Assembly (NCBI GenBank): GCA_947184155.2
Contig: CAMXCT020000884.1
Location: forward strand, 87,001 to 151,000
Reading direction: 5' to 3'
DNA: 64,000 nt
From: Cladocopium goreaui
Lineage: Eukaryota; Sar; Dinophyceae; Suessiales; Symbiodiniaceae
Position numbers and translations under genes: made by a program. Positions within the stretch are counted from its first letter, which is position 1. Each line of letters opens with the position of its first letter. Below, piece by piece: positions 25,791 to 40,700 of this stretch. The notes under the pieces are model-generated. The model was not told where the DNA came from. It did not search any database and was given only the letters and a program-made list of their open reading frames with translations.

Positions 25791-28700
25791 CTGGCGAAAC
25801 GAAAAGTAATGTTGGCTAAACCATTTTAAACGATAGATGCATGGATGGATAGATGGATGGATGGATAGATAGATCTATATAAATAAACAATTTATATGCT
25901 GCAGTATCTAGATGGGCGGGCACTTCATGCTTGCTGGCCTCTTTGGTGCTGGTCTTTTCATCTTGGTTGCTTCCCCTTCACGAATGAAATGAACAAATCC
26001 CTGAAATTCAATGCCAGGCATTGACAACCCTGGCGTTGTAACCCTGAGACAACATGCAAAGATGAAAGTGCTGGCCGCAAGCCCAATACACTATGAGTGT
26101 TGAAAACACTAATTCTTTCAAAAGTTTCGAAGTCCCTTATTTATAGCAATTTCAAAAAATAGAAAGCATAAGCTGACTAAAACTGTGGATAACGGTGCTA
26201 AATTCTGTGTTTTCTTTTGGGGATTTGCGATACAAGTGTACTATAAATTGTACATGGCGAGACACGGTCCTACCCGTGACAAAACCTTCCTTACCTCGAC
26301 CAAAATTACACACGGGTTCCGACAAAAATGTTGCAGTTTTGACAAACAAGGAAGGTTTTCCGTCGGTGCGCCCAACCTGCTGTGATAAACAATGCTGTCT
26401 ATGTACCACCCGAAATTCGGATGTGTCAGTGGGGGCATCACTAGCTTACGTTGTGATTCGGATTCTGTTTCGATTGTCCATCCGGAATTCGGACAACTAG
26501 GTGCATCCGAAACTCGGGCAAGTAGCTACAGCACTGATGCACTGATCAATTGCCAATCATGCATCCGCAATTCGGCAAGCAACTCTGCTACATATTGGTC
26601 AGTGTCAATTGTGTATCTCAAATTCGGACAACTAGCTGTCAACTCAGCTTGTCGCTGTCTGGAATTCGGTCGACTTTGCCGAGCGAATGGGTATCAGACA
26701 TTGGTTTTATGGATTTGCTTTCGGTTGTCAAATCAAACTTATGACAAGTAACTCTCACCTCATAAACAACGACAGATTCACATATGAGGGTGGTATTCCA
26801 CGGGTACCGTATGTACGTGTTGTGTTGCGTCGCGTTGTCTTGTCTTGTCTTGAGTTGTCTTGCGTTGTCTTGTGTTGTGTTGTTTTGTGTTTTCTTATGT
26901 TGTCTTATGTGTTGTATTACGGTGCTTTCGTTTAGTTTACATTACATTGCATTAGCAGTATAATGACTATATATATATTGTGTGTGTGCATTTCCCCCTG
27001 CTGTACCTGGTACCTTGTTCAAGTTGTCAAAAGCACTCAACAGAAGTGTCCTTGCCCTCTTCTATCTCACCGAACTTTTGCGTAAAGAAACTATCGCATT
27101 GCACGCACCTCACAATTCTCAGGGCGGGAGAGGTTGAGGTTATAATGAATGACTTGCTAGGACCTGAATAGTTCATCCAGTGGCTTCAAATATTTGATAT
27201 CACCACACAGACTCATGAATCACAAAAGCATAATCTCTGAGGTTAGAGGTTACAACATAATGGGTATAACCATGGTAATACCCCCTATAAGTTCCGCTAT
27301 GAACCCGACAACTATGATGAAATTAACCAGTTGGTTCAACCATCACAATATTGATCTACCGCAACGGCCATCCCAGTTCTAGCTTGTTCGAAGTCATGAA
27401 TTCCCCGAAATGACAAATAATATTTTATAATTTTATGTGTATCTATATCTGTGTATTTACATATATATATATATATATGAGCCCGGTCCCCGGACCCCCC
27501 ACCCCCCCCCCCCCCAATGGTATCCCCCCCCCACTCCTAACCCCCCCACCCCCCCAAAACCTAGTATTTGCATGTTATTTGCACATATACACACATATAC
27601 ACATATATACTCCCCTTTCCACCCTTCCAACCTCGCATCTCTACGTTATTTGCAGCACTTGAGAGCCACGACCTCGTCAACGGACCTTGTCTACCTGTAT
27701 ATTTCTATCATAACCTTTTTTTCGAACCGCCTATAGCGTGCCTCGCACATGGTTTACAACATATTTGCTACCTATGGATTACGCAAAGCTTGCCTATGCA
27801 AACCTAGACATATGTACAGTGGAAAAACAATAAATATATATATATAGATAGATGCACATTCTAGATACTACATATTGATATCTTGATCTTGTATCAATCA
27901 CATATTTCGTTTACATTGTACATACTGTACACGTATATATATATGTACATATATATATACATATGCATACATATATATATATCCATATATATACATAAAA
28001 TCTAGATATACACCGTGTATTGCTGTCGATATTCAATATACCACATATACTATGTAAAATTTATTCAACAAACATATTTACCTATATTGTAAATATTACA
28101 TCTACTGTGGATACAGTACATGTGGCATATACTATCTATATTCTATCAAAAACCACATATACGATGTATGTATATATATATATAAATATGTTCAATATAT
28201 ATATATATGTATGTCAAATATATATATAATAATATAATATATATATTATAATATATATATATATATATTGCATATATTCTATTTATATCTTACATATTAT
28301 ATATATATGTTTATATATATATACACTACACATACACTCTATATTACATATAGTATATCCATTCTAATTATCCATACATATGCATTATATGCACTATAAA
28401 GACTACATACACCATGGCTTGGCTGCTGAGAAAACCCCCCCTCCCCTGCCACAGGGGGGGGGGAACCATCTGGCTGGGGGGGGGTGTGGGGGTCCCTGCT
28501 CATATATACATACATACATATATGTATACTGTATACATATATACATACAAAATGCAACTGTGCTTTATGTATGAAACTTGGTATCTTGTAACTTGTAACC
28601 AATTCCTTGTAGCATCCCAACTGGGACACCCCAACTGGTGCACAATCGCTGTCTTTGACGCGTGTCTCCTGGGCAGCAGAGACGTCAGATGGCTTTGTCT

Positions 28701-31700
28701 CTAACAGTGGGGTGCCCCGTCTCAGCTCATGGTTTACTGTATCAGCATTTTGCTAATCAAAATGACAATTTTGGGGATATCATCACATAGTTGTCACATA
28801 GTTGATCATAATTTAGCTAAAATTTCTCCAATGTCCGTATGGGTGTGGCAAAAGAACAGGGTACAATGGACCCACTGTGATTTCTGTTTGAACAATCCCC
28901 AAATGAGGTAATTTCGAGCTATAGCCACATCTGATACCTCATATACTTCGTGCATTAGTACCAGTAATATGGATATGAAATGATATGAACACATGGGACA
29001 TATAATAAGAATTAATAAGATATCATCAAATCAAGAAAACATATCCCATTTGTTCTTGTTTATATCCCAATATTAGTTGGAGGTAAATCTCCCAGCTGTT
29101 CCTCCCTGCTGCCGCGGGACTTTGCCCGCTGTGGCGAGTCATAGACACGCACGAAAAGTCTCACCTCAATGGCGAGCTGCGGATCACATCGGTGGTTGAA
29201 GCACCAAAAATGGAGCGCTGCTTCTACAACGACCAATCGTAGGAGCTGCAACCACTTCGTCATATAAAACAAGCCACAACTAACGGCGTATGGACATTCG
29301 CTGAAAATCATCAAACGTACTGGGAATGTCAACACATAGAAACCCAAAACAAGATGAAGTCAATTGGGATCATAATCCCGGGAAGGTTGAACAACAAAAA
29401 ATGTCTGAAACCAGCCACCAAGAGTTGTGCTGTTCGGTCAACAAATGAAAAGATGCTCTATGGTAAACCTGACATCTGGATGACTGGATGCGAAGTTCTT
29501 TCCTTTGGTGTGCACAATGCCTAGGACTTTTGGCAAAATTCGCTGCCTCCCAACACGGAGATGCGACTGGTCCTTGGGTGTGGGACGTAAAAATCAATCG
29601 AAGCACACAGCAAAGGTATCACCTGGTGCGTAAGGTGCCAATTGGCGTGTGACTGGCCCGCCCCTCAAGGAGAATACCAGAAGTGTTATCCATGTTTTTT
29701 TTCTCCCCCCACAAAGTTCTTGTTGAGGCCCAGGAAAGCTGTTCGCTGATTTGCAGTATACTCAGTATACATAGCAGCTTTGCAGTGCAGATCTTACACC
29801 CCAGAAATCGTAGCGATGGTCCGTACTTGGAGGACACAAGGTCCTTGGACACAAAATGAAGCATCTGAACGAACCAGCCACAGGCTTTGGCTGCCCCACT
29901 ATACCCGAAAAAGCACCTCCCGTCCACATCTTGCAGCGGCACTGGCGAATGAGTGTAAGACCTGGTAGGTCTGATGTGTGCGACAAATCGGGAAGAGGTA
30001 GTTGGTAGTCGGGATTTAGAATCAACATGAATCAACGAAACAAAGCTCAAAGAAGCCGGTTCCGGTTAAATCTCGATTTTGGTTGGAAATGATCGGCCCC
30101 ATCATTCGGGTAACATCAACAAGATACTGGGGTTGATCACTCCAATGATGACCTGAAATGAACCCCTCATGACCAGGAAAGGGCCAGGAGAACCATCCTA
30201 TTCCAATGTTAAACCAAAATCTCATGATAAAAATCACACAGTGAAGATTTCAGATCATTGCAGCAAAAATGACTGAGATATCATGGAACAGTCAAGCGTG
30301 AACAAACGCTTGATGCCCCATAAGTCCATGACGCAGCACATGAGCCCGACTGCCAATGAACCCCTGCCAATCAACCCTATTTCCCAGAATTTCCCAGATA
30401 CCCATCGCAGATCTGTCATGGCAAAATTCTAATGTCGACCTACCATGCAGAGCTGAGATGAAAACCAAACGCAGAGCCATTTCATGCACCTCAGGTCTTC
30501 AACTCTTGGTCTACTGATGGAAAAAGGATGTTTTGAAAATCCCAGGCAGAAAGCATAGTCTGTTGGACAGTGACCAAGCTCTCCCTTCCGCATCAAACAT
30601 ACTGAGGCTCCGAACATAACCGGCTTTCAATGCAGATCCACCATACCTCGCCGTTGTGAAGGTACAACAACCACAATCCTCTTGCAGCGGGACCCACCTT
30701 GCGAAGCAAGTCTCGGGGTGGTTCCCACCAAGCACCTCAGACATGGCTGGCGGGTGTTCCGAAAGAGGATTCGTCCCACCGGATTTTTGTTTACATCAAA
30801 AGAAAGGTGCAACTACAACGGTGAACAATTTCAATCACTAGCTTGATTTCAGAACCACTTTGCCAGAAACCACTGCATTGCCCATTCAAATGTCAAGTTT
30901 CGTTTGCCACTCTCCCGAAACGAATTAATTCTGCAATCCAACAGAAAACCCCAGGGACTCCTCGGAGCCGCACTGGCATGTCCGTGGAGGTAATACACAG
31001 AAGTCCCCCATCTGATACTGCCTGACAGGGGCACTGGCCACAGAAACCTCATGCCAGGTGTTGATTCATGCTTCGTATGTTTACATGTACATGCACACTA
31101 GATCACTAGATATCATTAGATGAGGATTAAGATCTGTTGACTGGCCAAACATACAAGTCCGTATAACAAAAGCATCACATGGAACCCAAATCCCCGTTTG
31201 GAGTGGATAGTCAAAGGCACTAACAACATCACTTTGCACAGTCTAGGAAAGCTAGTTTTGAGACAAATGGACCGGCAGCTACTAGACTGGTTGTTCACAT
31301 TTTTCTAGGTGTCCCTATCAGGTAAAAAAGTAGCTTTTCCACATCCCAGATACATTCTCATCAGGGTCCACAAAGGCCTAGCCAACAACTAACAATCTAA
31401 ACATGACTAATTTTGGGGGAACCCCCATCTAAGTTAGATGATCTAACCCCCAAAAAGTGGATTTTTTGTAACCCAAAAACAATGGTGTAAATCCCCTATA
31501 ATCCCCTTGGATGTGTTTCCATCAATTTCCATCATCTCCCAGCCTGTACCGCTGCATCCACAAAGGGCGAGACCGAGCCGTAGGGGTCCAGATCGATGAC
31601 ATCATACGCCAGTTGCCCCAAGCCGCCATGGCCCTTGGCGCGTCTGGAGTACCTGATATGGCCGGATATCAACTGCTTTTTCTTTCAAGGATTTGTTTTT

Positions 31701-34700
31701 AATGGGTATATAATATGTATGTCTTTTTTTATGTAGTTGATTTTGATGATTCCCAAAATATCAGTTGGCAAATGTTGGCAGTTGGCGCTGTCTCAAAGTG
31801 TTGGATGTGTTGGGCACAATGGCCATAATGGCCATAGATTGGGACAGGTCCAATTGGCCAGTGGCGCACATGTGAGCGTTGGCGCAAGAATTGATCGCCT
31901 GCAACGGCTGCAGTCACTAGACTCACTAGACCCTTCCCCGATCCACGGTGCACAACACACGGATCTGGGAGCACCTCAACGCGCTCCCCGCTCAAATCAT
32001 TGTGAGCAAAGTTTCGCTTCATATGCGCCTCAGCAGTGGTGTGGAGGTATGGTCTCGTGCAGAGCGGGAGTTTATTCTCATCCGCCTGTCTGGCTCCCAA
32101 TTTCTCTGCTTGTTACACTATGCAAGAAAAACTGCCACTGACTTTGAAGAGTGCCAACGTTGACTGCCAAGTGTGGTAGCCAGGGACGTTTCAGAAGTCC
32201 CAGTTGTTTTCTAAGGTTCATCACTGCCTGAAGTTTTGAATCCAATGAGGGATGTAAACAAAAGGGGTCAAGAGCTGCAGTGCTCGTCTTGCCTGCCAGT
32301 ACAATTAAGCAGTGGACAAAAAAAACAATCCCGAAGATCATCCACACTGAAATGAATTCCTATCAAGTTTATCACATCTGTAATCGCGACCGAACAAAAA
32401 AAACAGTGAATAACACTGCAATCCCCGAAGATTTCTCAACTTTCAGATCTGTTGACAAATCCAAGTCCTCAATCAACAGGGAAAAAATAAATCCCCGGAG
32501 TCATCAACTTTCGTCACAAGGCCCTGGCCACGGCATTTTCGTCCAGATCATTTGCCACGATTCGCTTCACACCACCAGGACCCACCGGCAATTCCTAGCG
32601 CCAGCAACGTTGAGGAACGAGTGAAACTAAAAAAACACCTGGTTTTTCCCCCAAAAGGTGGCAAACTTGCCATCTTACCAGAATCCAAGCATTTCAAGCA
32701 GGAAAACTTCTCCGTCCTTCGCGTATCTGATGGTCCGAATGCCTGGCACACGGCTTTAACCGATCGTCATGGATGTGAGGCAATGACACTAGAAAATTGT
32801 GATGCTTGATGTTTCATCATGTTTAATCACCTAATCAATAAATCAAATATCATACCGGATCCCAAAGAAAGAAGCGGGATGTCAGAAAAAACGTGTAGAA
32901 ATGGGATACATCATTTCCATGAAGAATATTGTATGTACAGATATGGGGGGGTTCCATAAATGGGGCTACCATTAAATCATCCATCTATAGATGGACTTTC
33001 CCTTATAAACCATCCATTTTGGGGTTCCCCCATTTATGGAACCATCCCAAATCGACCTTCAGCCGCGCTGTTTGACCCACCTGTTGCGGCTAAGGCTTCC
33101 AACACCTTCAGCCCAGTCATTTGCTCCAGGATTTGGGGCAGGGCCGTCCTGGGCACCTGGGAGGTGATGTTGAAGTTTTTGGAGGATAGGGGTATATGAT
33201 ACTGTATGATATTATGATATTATATGATATCATGATATTAAGATATAACTACTGGATTGTATAATACGATGATATTAAGATATTAAGATGATATGATGAT
33301 ATTGAGGTATAACTACTGGATTGTATAATACGATTATATAAAGATATTAAGATGATATTAAGATGATATTATGATATTAAGATATAACTACTGTATATCA
33401 TGATATTAAGATGTTTATACGGTATATATAACTACTGGATCGTATAATTATGATGTTAAATTATATTACTGTAATATGATGGAACTATATATTGGTTCTT
33501 GATTTGTGTGCAACATTTACAACCAAGAAGTGTCAACCAATATACGGGCACATGTAACCGATCGAATCGGACGGTGGGCAGCACTACAAGCAAAAAAAAC
33601 TTGGTCAGGGTGTCTTAGATATTTTGATCCTTGCGGGTTTGACTGAAAATCGGGCACGGCACACAAAGTCCCACGCATAAGCACGTGTGCCCACTTTTTG
33701 GTGGCAACTAATCACATTTCAATATGGTTCATATGGTTCCTCATGCCACAACTTGGGGAGGACTCCCCCAAGTTTGGACAGACTCGACAGACCCTGCCTG
33801 CTCGTCTTTTGGGGTTGCTTCTTCCCCCTGCTCCTTGTGAAAAATAGGAGAAACTCGCCAGCCTCAAGCTAAAATGTTGGATCCACAAAATAGTCCAGCA
33901 AACTTCCCCAAAAACATTGAGGAGATTCATCCTGCACTGTTTGCTGATTAAGAAAAAAACACATCATGTCGGTTGCTGAGGTCTCTAGTCGTTCTCATCC
34001 TGGATCTCAGGTCCTGGATCTCCGCCGCCGTCTCAATGGGCTCCACAGGCGTCTCGAGCGCCTCCGCGGGCGCCTCCGCGGGCGCCTCCGCGGGCGCCTC
34101 CGCGTGTGGCAGCTTCTTCTCGGCCGCCGCCTTGGCCAAGGCGCGCTCAATGCGGCGCCGGTCCTTCTCCTGGGCTTCCTCTTCGCCTGGAGGAGTCGAC
34201 GGAGTTCAGCTTCACCAAGGGACTGTAAGAACAAGTAAGAACCATATGTGTATATATATATATATTGGCTGGTTTTAGAAAGCCTCTAACCTATGTCCCC
34301 GGGAATATGTCAAGAATTAACAAGAATTGTAATGGTTTTCATTGTTCTAATTGAGTTTATATTCAATAGACTTAATCTTTCCAATTCTTTCCAATTCTTT
34401 TCAATTCTTTTGAATTTCTTCTACAATTCTTTTCAATTCTTTTTTATTTCTTCCACAATTCTTTTCAATTCTTTCTAATTTCTTCTGCAATTCTTTTCAA
34501 TTCTTTTCAATTCTTTCGAATTTCTTCTACAATTCTTTTCAATTCTTTTTAATTTCTTCTACAATTCTTTTCAATTCTTTCTATTTTCTTCTACAATTCT
34601 TTTCAATTCTTTCTATTTTCTTCTACAGTTCTTTTCAATTCTTTTCAATTCTTTCTCATTTCTTCTACAGTTCTGTCCAATTCTTTCTAATTTTTCTGAA

Positions 34701-37700
34701 CTTGTCATGACTTGATTTTCAGTTTGCGTTAACTCTTGCAATGTTGATAATTATTTTCATGTTCTTTCAAGTTTGTAATTTCTCTTGGGGATCGTTTGCT
34801 TTGTTAAAGTCAAAGTGGTCTTGTCAATTTCTTTGAAATGGTTGTTTGCTGCCGTTTCTTCCTTCATTGTTGTCCACATTGTTGTCACCTTTCAACATTT
34901 CAGTTTCGTTGCTCTTTCCAACCACATCTTATTCTTGGCATTTCCTTCACATGCCTCTTCTTACGCAATCATGTTTCTGACTTCTTTCCTCTGCGTCGAG
35001 TTTACGTTTTTCGAGTTTACGTTTTGAGTGCCCAGTTGGGATGGTTTAGCATGGGAAGCTGGATGTAAGCAAAGAAAAGCCAGAAGCAACTGTGACAATG
35101 TCGCTGGCAACAAAACGAAGTTAGGACCCTGCGCATCAAAATCCGATGCCCAATCTCCCCGGTCTGCAACGCTTTTTTTGCTTCGCCAATCGTACGGGTG
35201 CGACTGGCGCAACGGCCCCTGCATGCGTCTGTACCAACAGAGGCACGTTTTCGAAAACGAGGCAGAAGTGTTGGCCCGCCTCTGTGAGTGTGGCAAGCTT
35301 CAGTTCGACTAGAAGCCTGCGGCAGGCTTCCACGTAGGGAAGCCTGCCCCCACCCCACACCCTCCCCCCCCCTTCTCCTGCAGGGTTGGTCATCGCAAAA
35401 CGACAACGCCCTGAGGCTGACCATATGCTCAACCCAAAAACTTTGAGTCAAGCGCGCGCGGTCAATCGCAGAGCGGTTTTTTTGCTTGCCCCGGCCAAAG
35501 GCCAAGTTCCTCCTGGAAGGAGAGCGGCGTCCAGCCAAAACCTCGTGTCTATTCCCCCCCCTGGCTGAAGGCCTTCGCCGTCTCACAAGCGCAACTGCTG
35601 CAAATGCACCGAAGCTGTTTGGCTTCCGACCTACAGGGTCTCATCTTCTTGGTTTTCGTGTCAAAACAAAATCGAAATTTTGTCACCCCAGCCTGGTCAA
35701 CCACTTCTCTATATGGCACATGTAGCAGCTGAGGCAAGCTTTGTCATCGGCGAACGACAAAAGAATTTCATACCATTGCTCCCGTGTAAAAGGCATCTTT
35801 TTCGGGACAGCTAACTATAAGGAATTTATTTGAACCCAGGACTCCTCACCAAGCACCGGCCTTGAACATGACGTTCATTGTTTTGTTTTCCTTTCAACAA
35901 AAGTTTCGAAGTGGCAGGATTATTTTGTGCTTTTCCTTGGGGCCTGTGTTGTTGTCTCTGACCGTGCCCCTGTACAAGAAGCGGTGAAATGTTGAACTTC
36001 AACCTGACAACCTGTCATCTTCAACGCTGCAGCGGCACAGGTTTTTTTTCAGCAGGCGCGTGTCCAGGTCTGAATGTTGAAAAGTGACAGTATTGGAGCA
36101 CCTATATACCCGGTTCAAGACCGCCTCGCTAATCGCCGCGCGAGTCTCTGTTGAAGGCTCGATGACACAGCACCAGACGCCGGGCGGGGCTCATCAACAA
36201 TGGTCTCTGTCAGCGCTGACACGGCCGCCAAGGCAGCATCAACATCCTGACGGTTTTCTGATAGATGATATGATCATGAAGAATGGAAACCTGCCAAAAA
36301 CCAAAAAGAAAAAATGCTATACAATACCAACAGCCAATGCCTGTCCTGGCTCTCTGCCAAAGGGGTCTCTTGTGCTCCGCGCGCATGATCCCTCCAGTTG
36401 ACAGCGCACAGCGCGGCCTGCAGCAGCGCCAAAGGAACTGGAAAAGCCATGGCGTTGCCAGCCAAATCTTGCATTAAGGCTTGATCTGGTTTCCACACCT
36501 CTTGGCCCCGGCTCAAAGCCAACTTGTTGTGCTTCCGCAGGGTCTTCAGGAATTGCAAGATTGGAAAGCCTTGCAGCATTAGAGACTCTTGGCCCAACAT
36601 AATGCGGGAATCTTGGCCATCTTCAATCCAAAGGCATTGCTTGGGCAAAAGTGTTGGGGCTGCATGTCTGCCAGTAAGCCAAGGTTTGTCTTTACATGTG
36701 CGCAGACTGTTGGCACCATTGCCTCGAGCAACTGATTGGGAAATGTCACGGAACAAATAATCAGGGATTTGCTGCTGGCAAAGCCACAGAAGGTCTTTCT
36801 CCCTGGAAGTCAAGAGCTGGTACCATGGATTGTCTGACAAACTCTGGGGGACCGGGGTACCCCATCGCAACTCGTGGGACTGGGCAAATTGCATGTGCGA
36901 TTCGACCCACTGGTCCCCTTTTGGCTCACCACCGCTCTTCTCCATCTTTGCCTTCTCTTTTTCTGTTTGCTTCTCTCGTTTTTCCCTTCGAGTAGCCAGA
37001 TCCATGGCAACCGCTTTGCTGAATCCTTTGTAGAGAACATCTTTCACGCACGGTGCATCTCTCAGGCATAGAGAGCTCAGATCCCGAAAGGTTTTAAAGA
37101 CCCGGCTCAAAGGCCTCTCGGAATCCAAATCGATAAGCGGGTTGCCGTGGGCCCGGATCAACCAAACATACAATCTTCTTCGGTGGGCAGGAAGTCCAAA
37201 CTCAAGGGCGTCCGTCATCACAGCTTGGCCCTCGTAGCCTCCGCGTCAAGCGCTCTTTGATTCTTTGACGTTTGAACGTTCCGTGGAAAACAAAAGATTT
37301 CAAATTCAAATCCAGGCCTCGGTCAGACATCTCAGCCAAGAATAAGTCCAGCGCGCTGCCGCCGCCTTCCTTGCCACCAGGCTCGTCCATCGTGTCCACA
37401 TTTTCAAAAAGGATCATCAGAGGTCGATGAGAATCCACGTAAGCCTCAAAATCACAGGCATGAGCGACACACAAGCAGGAAACAAAACCAGGCAAAAATT
37501 GCTGTCCAAGAAACCAAATACCCGTTTTGAGGCAAATCAAGCAAATCTTTCCTTCTGGCACTTTAACAGACTTGCCAGACACCTGGTCAAAGACCGTCCT
37601 TGTCTTGCCCCAAGGGCGATTGCCTGACCACCGGTCCAAGGATGAAGCAGTGCTCAGCGGACTGGCATCTGTGCTCTTTGCCGCACACAAACAACATAGG

Positions 37701-40700
37701 CAGACCTTCGACAGGTGGAACACAATTTTCACCGCGTCTGCTCCTCCAAGCAATGACTCTGGGCCACCGTTCATCTCTGATCTGTTGTCTTCATCCGCCA
37801 TGCGCACGGCACTGCAGACTACAAACGGGCTAGACACCAAGACGTGAGGAATTGAGAATTGGAACCAAAGACTCAGGAATGGAGATTGATTCAAGGCATC
37901 TGCATCGACACGATTCTTGAAATACATTCTGTGCCAAAATGCAAAACATTCTGTTCCAAATGCATTTATTGAAAAAAGAAATTGAAGTATTTTTGGAACT
38001 ATATTTGAAAAATACGGAAATATCGAAAAATATATGAGAAATATGTTTCTCTAACTAAAAACATACTTTCTCTAACTAAAACCATACTTTCTCTAACTAA
38101 AACCATACTTTCTCTAACTAAAACCATACTTTCTCTAACTAAAACCATACTTTCTCTAACTAAAACCATACTTTCTCTAACTAAAACCATACTTTCTCTA
38201 ACTAAAAACATATTTTCCTCAACTGTAATAATGCTTTGAAATAATCAAATATTTCTATATTTATTTCTTCTCTTTTGTTGATTTTCTCTACTGTTTTCTG
38301 TCTATGAAAGATTTAGCGAAAGTAGATAATACTACTACATAGAAAGCCAGAATTTCAGATGCAGGCAGCCACATCTTCTCAAGGTTATGGGCAATGGCAA
38401 TGGACATCCTTTTTCCTTTGCTGCGCAACTGCATCCGCCAATGGCATCTGCCAAAGACGGCCAACAGCCCAGGGGTTGCTTTCCCCATGGCCAACGGCCA
38501 ATCCCTTAGTCAGGAGCGTCACTGTGCTCGTTGGATCTCCTGGTCCATCTCTATTTCGCTCTTGCCTTCAGCAAAAGCAATCAAGCTCTTGCCGCCAAGC
38601 GACACATGGTGCGTCCTAAGACAATGCTGCGGCCACCCTGCGTCGTCAGTCCCGGCTAAAAGCCATCGTTTTAGGCGAAGCACGCAAATCTCATCATCAA
38701 TGCCTTGCTCGGGTTTCAAGGTGATAGCCTTTTTGCATTGAGTTGTGCCTCCACAGTGATCTTTGTGAAGGTTGCAAATCGCACCCCAGCCTGTGTGGGA
38801 CCCCCTAGAATATATAGGAGCAATCTGGAAAGGGCCCCATGGCACACCACGTCGTTGCTTACCAACAAATAGCCGAACAGGTTCTGGGGGCGGTTCAGCC
38901 GGTGCAACTGCTGCTTCAGCTTCTGCAGGTTGGGGACGACAACCTGGTCCCGCATGGTCCCGCTGAGACAGCGTTTGCCTCTAAGCCAGCCAAAGCTGAA
39001 CCATCCTGCTCTTCAAAAAACCCTTCTGAGTCAGAACCTTCAGATTTGTCAGATCCAGCATCAAACAGTTGCCATTCATGCAGCTCCCCTTCGCCAGAGG
39101 AAACGTCGCTGCCAGGCAACCTGGAAGCATTTTTGGGCACCCGTTTCCGTGGCCCCCTGGGATTCCGTTTTTTGCTCTGCCGTGGGCCGCGGGCCAGCGC
39201 AGCTGCTCTTACAGCCATTTGCTGTTCTTTGATTTGTTTGGCCAATCGGATCAAATCATCCTTTTGAAAGGTCTCTGTTCTGGATACCTCAAATTTAAGC
39301 AAATGCCAAATGCCTTACATTGTCCACACTGCAAACAGATACGGACCACTCATCCGAAACGCGGGCCAGTTGCACACACAAACTCACATCAGTTTTCCAC
39401 TCTGGTCCCAACGTGTTGCTTTGCAAAAGCAATGTGAATGGGGGAAGGTTTTTCTTGGGGGTCTCCAGCTCCAGTTCAAGTAGGATCATGTCCTCAATGC
39501 TGTTCAATATCAGGCGCAATCGATTCTGAAATGACCTTCCAACTACCTTCAACCAAATCTTTACCGACCATCACATGAACTTCAAACGCACCTCAAACGA
39601 CCCTAGGATGCACGACAAACGGACAATAAGGCCCAAAAAAAAGCGACCTCCCTTCAAATGACAATCGAACAAATCTCAGAACTAAATTGCTCCTAGATAC
39701 CATTGACCAAGCCAATGTGCTGAATGCCACTACAAAAAACCTTCTGCAGCACTATAGTTGTCTGTTTTCCCCTAATTTCAACAGAAGTATAGATAACAAC
39801 ATCAACCACTGAAGAAAAGTCTAACATCATCAAAGCTTGAGTTTCCATCTTGGCTAAGTTGCTTAATTACAAATACCTTTTGTACCACCATGCGGCCTCA
39901 ACAGCTGCAATGGCATGCGGCACTCTCCCGCCCATCAGTCCTGTCCAGGACCGTCGAAAAATTGCAGCAATGCCTTGAAGGATGAGGCAATGGTACCTGA
40001 TTTCGCTTCATCTTCCTCACCAAAATCTTTGCACAGGGCCACGGTTTTGACAGCATCGGCTTTTGCTTCTGCCCATTGCGCTGCTGCTGCAGCTGGGATT
40101 TCCCGGTGTAACACCAGCCTCTCTTGCAAGATCTGGCGGACACGCTTCCTGACATTGGCTAAGATGTTTCCTTTGGACATCGTCTTTGACACGCAATACC
40201 TGCGAAGCCATGGAGTTTTGAGTTTTAAAACAACTTGATAAACAATGCCTAAACAAAAATGCTAACTGCTGAACCAATGAACCAAGCTGCACACCACCCA
40301 AAATACCTAAATGTTTGGTAAGCCGTTCCAAGCAGTTGCCCATCCTGTGCTGGGTGCACAAACAAGGCAGCAGTAATTCGTCCGGACCTTGCATGAAGGC
40401 GGCATGCTGTAGCAATTTGCTGTTAGCAGCGTGCGCATCGCACGTCGTCAAAACAGCTTGCAACCCACGGGCGGCAGGAGGATGAAAATCCGAGGCAAAG
40501 CCAGCAGGTCCCGCGCGAAGCGCCTCCCACATAGTTGCACTGTTCATGGTAGGCAGCAAAACTTGTGGTTCTCGGAGGGCATGGTGGCACACAACCTCAT
40601 CACCAATTTTGGCGGTGATTTGCGCGTGGGGCAGCAGCACAGAATGGGTCACCAATGGCATGCGTCTGCTCTCTGCCAGGTCAAAGCTGGATTCATCAAA

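Noticed and set aside
26400-26680. A CRISPR-like repeat array
   Set aside because: Repeats are short, degenerate and irregularly spaced. The setting is a eukaryotic intron.
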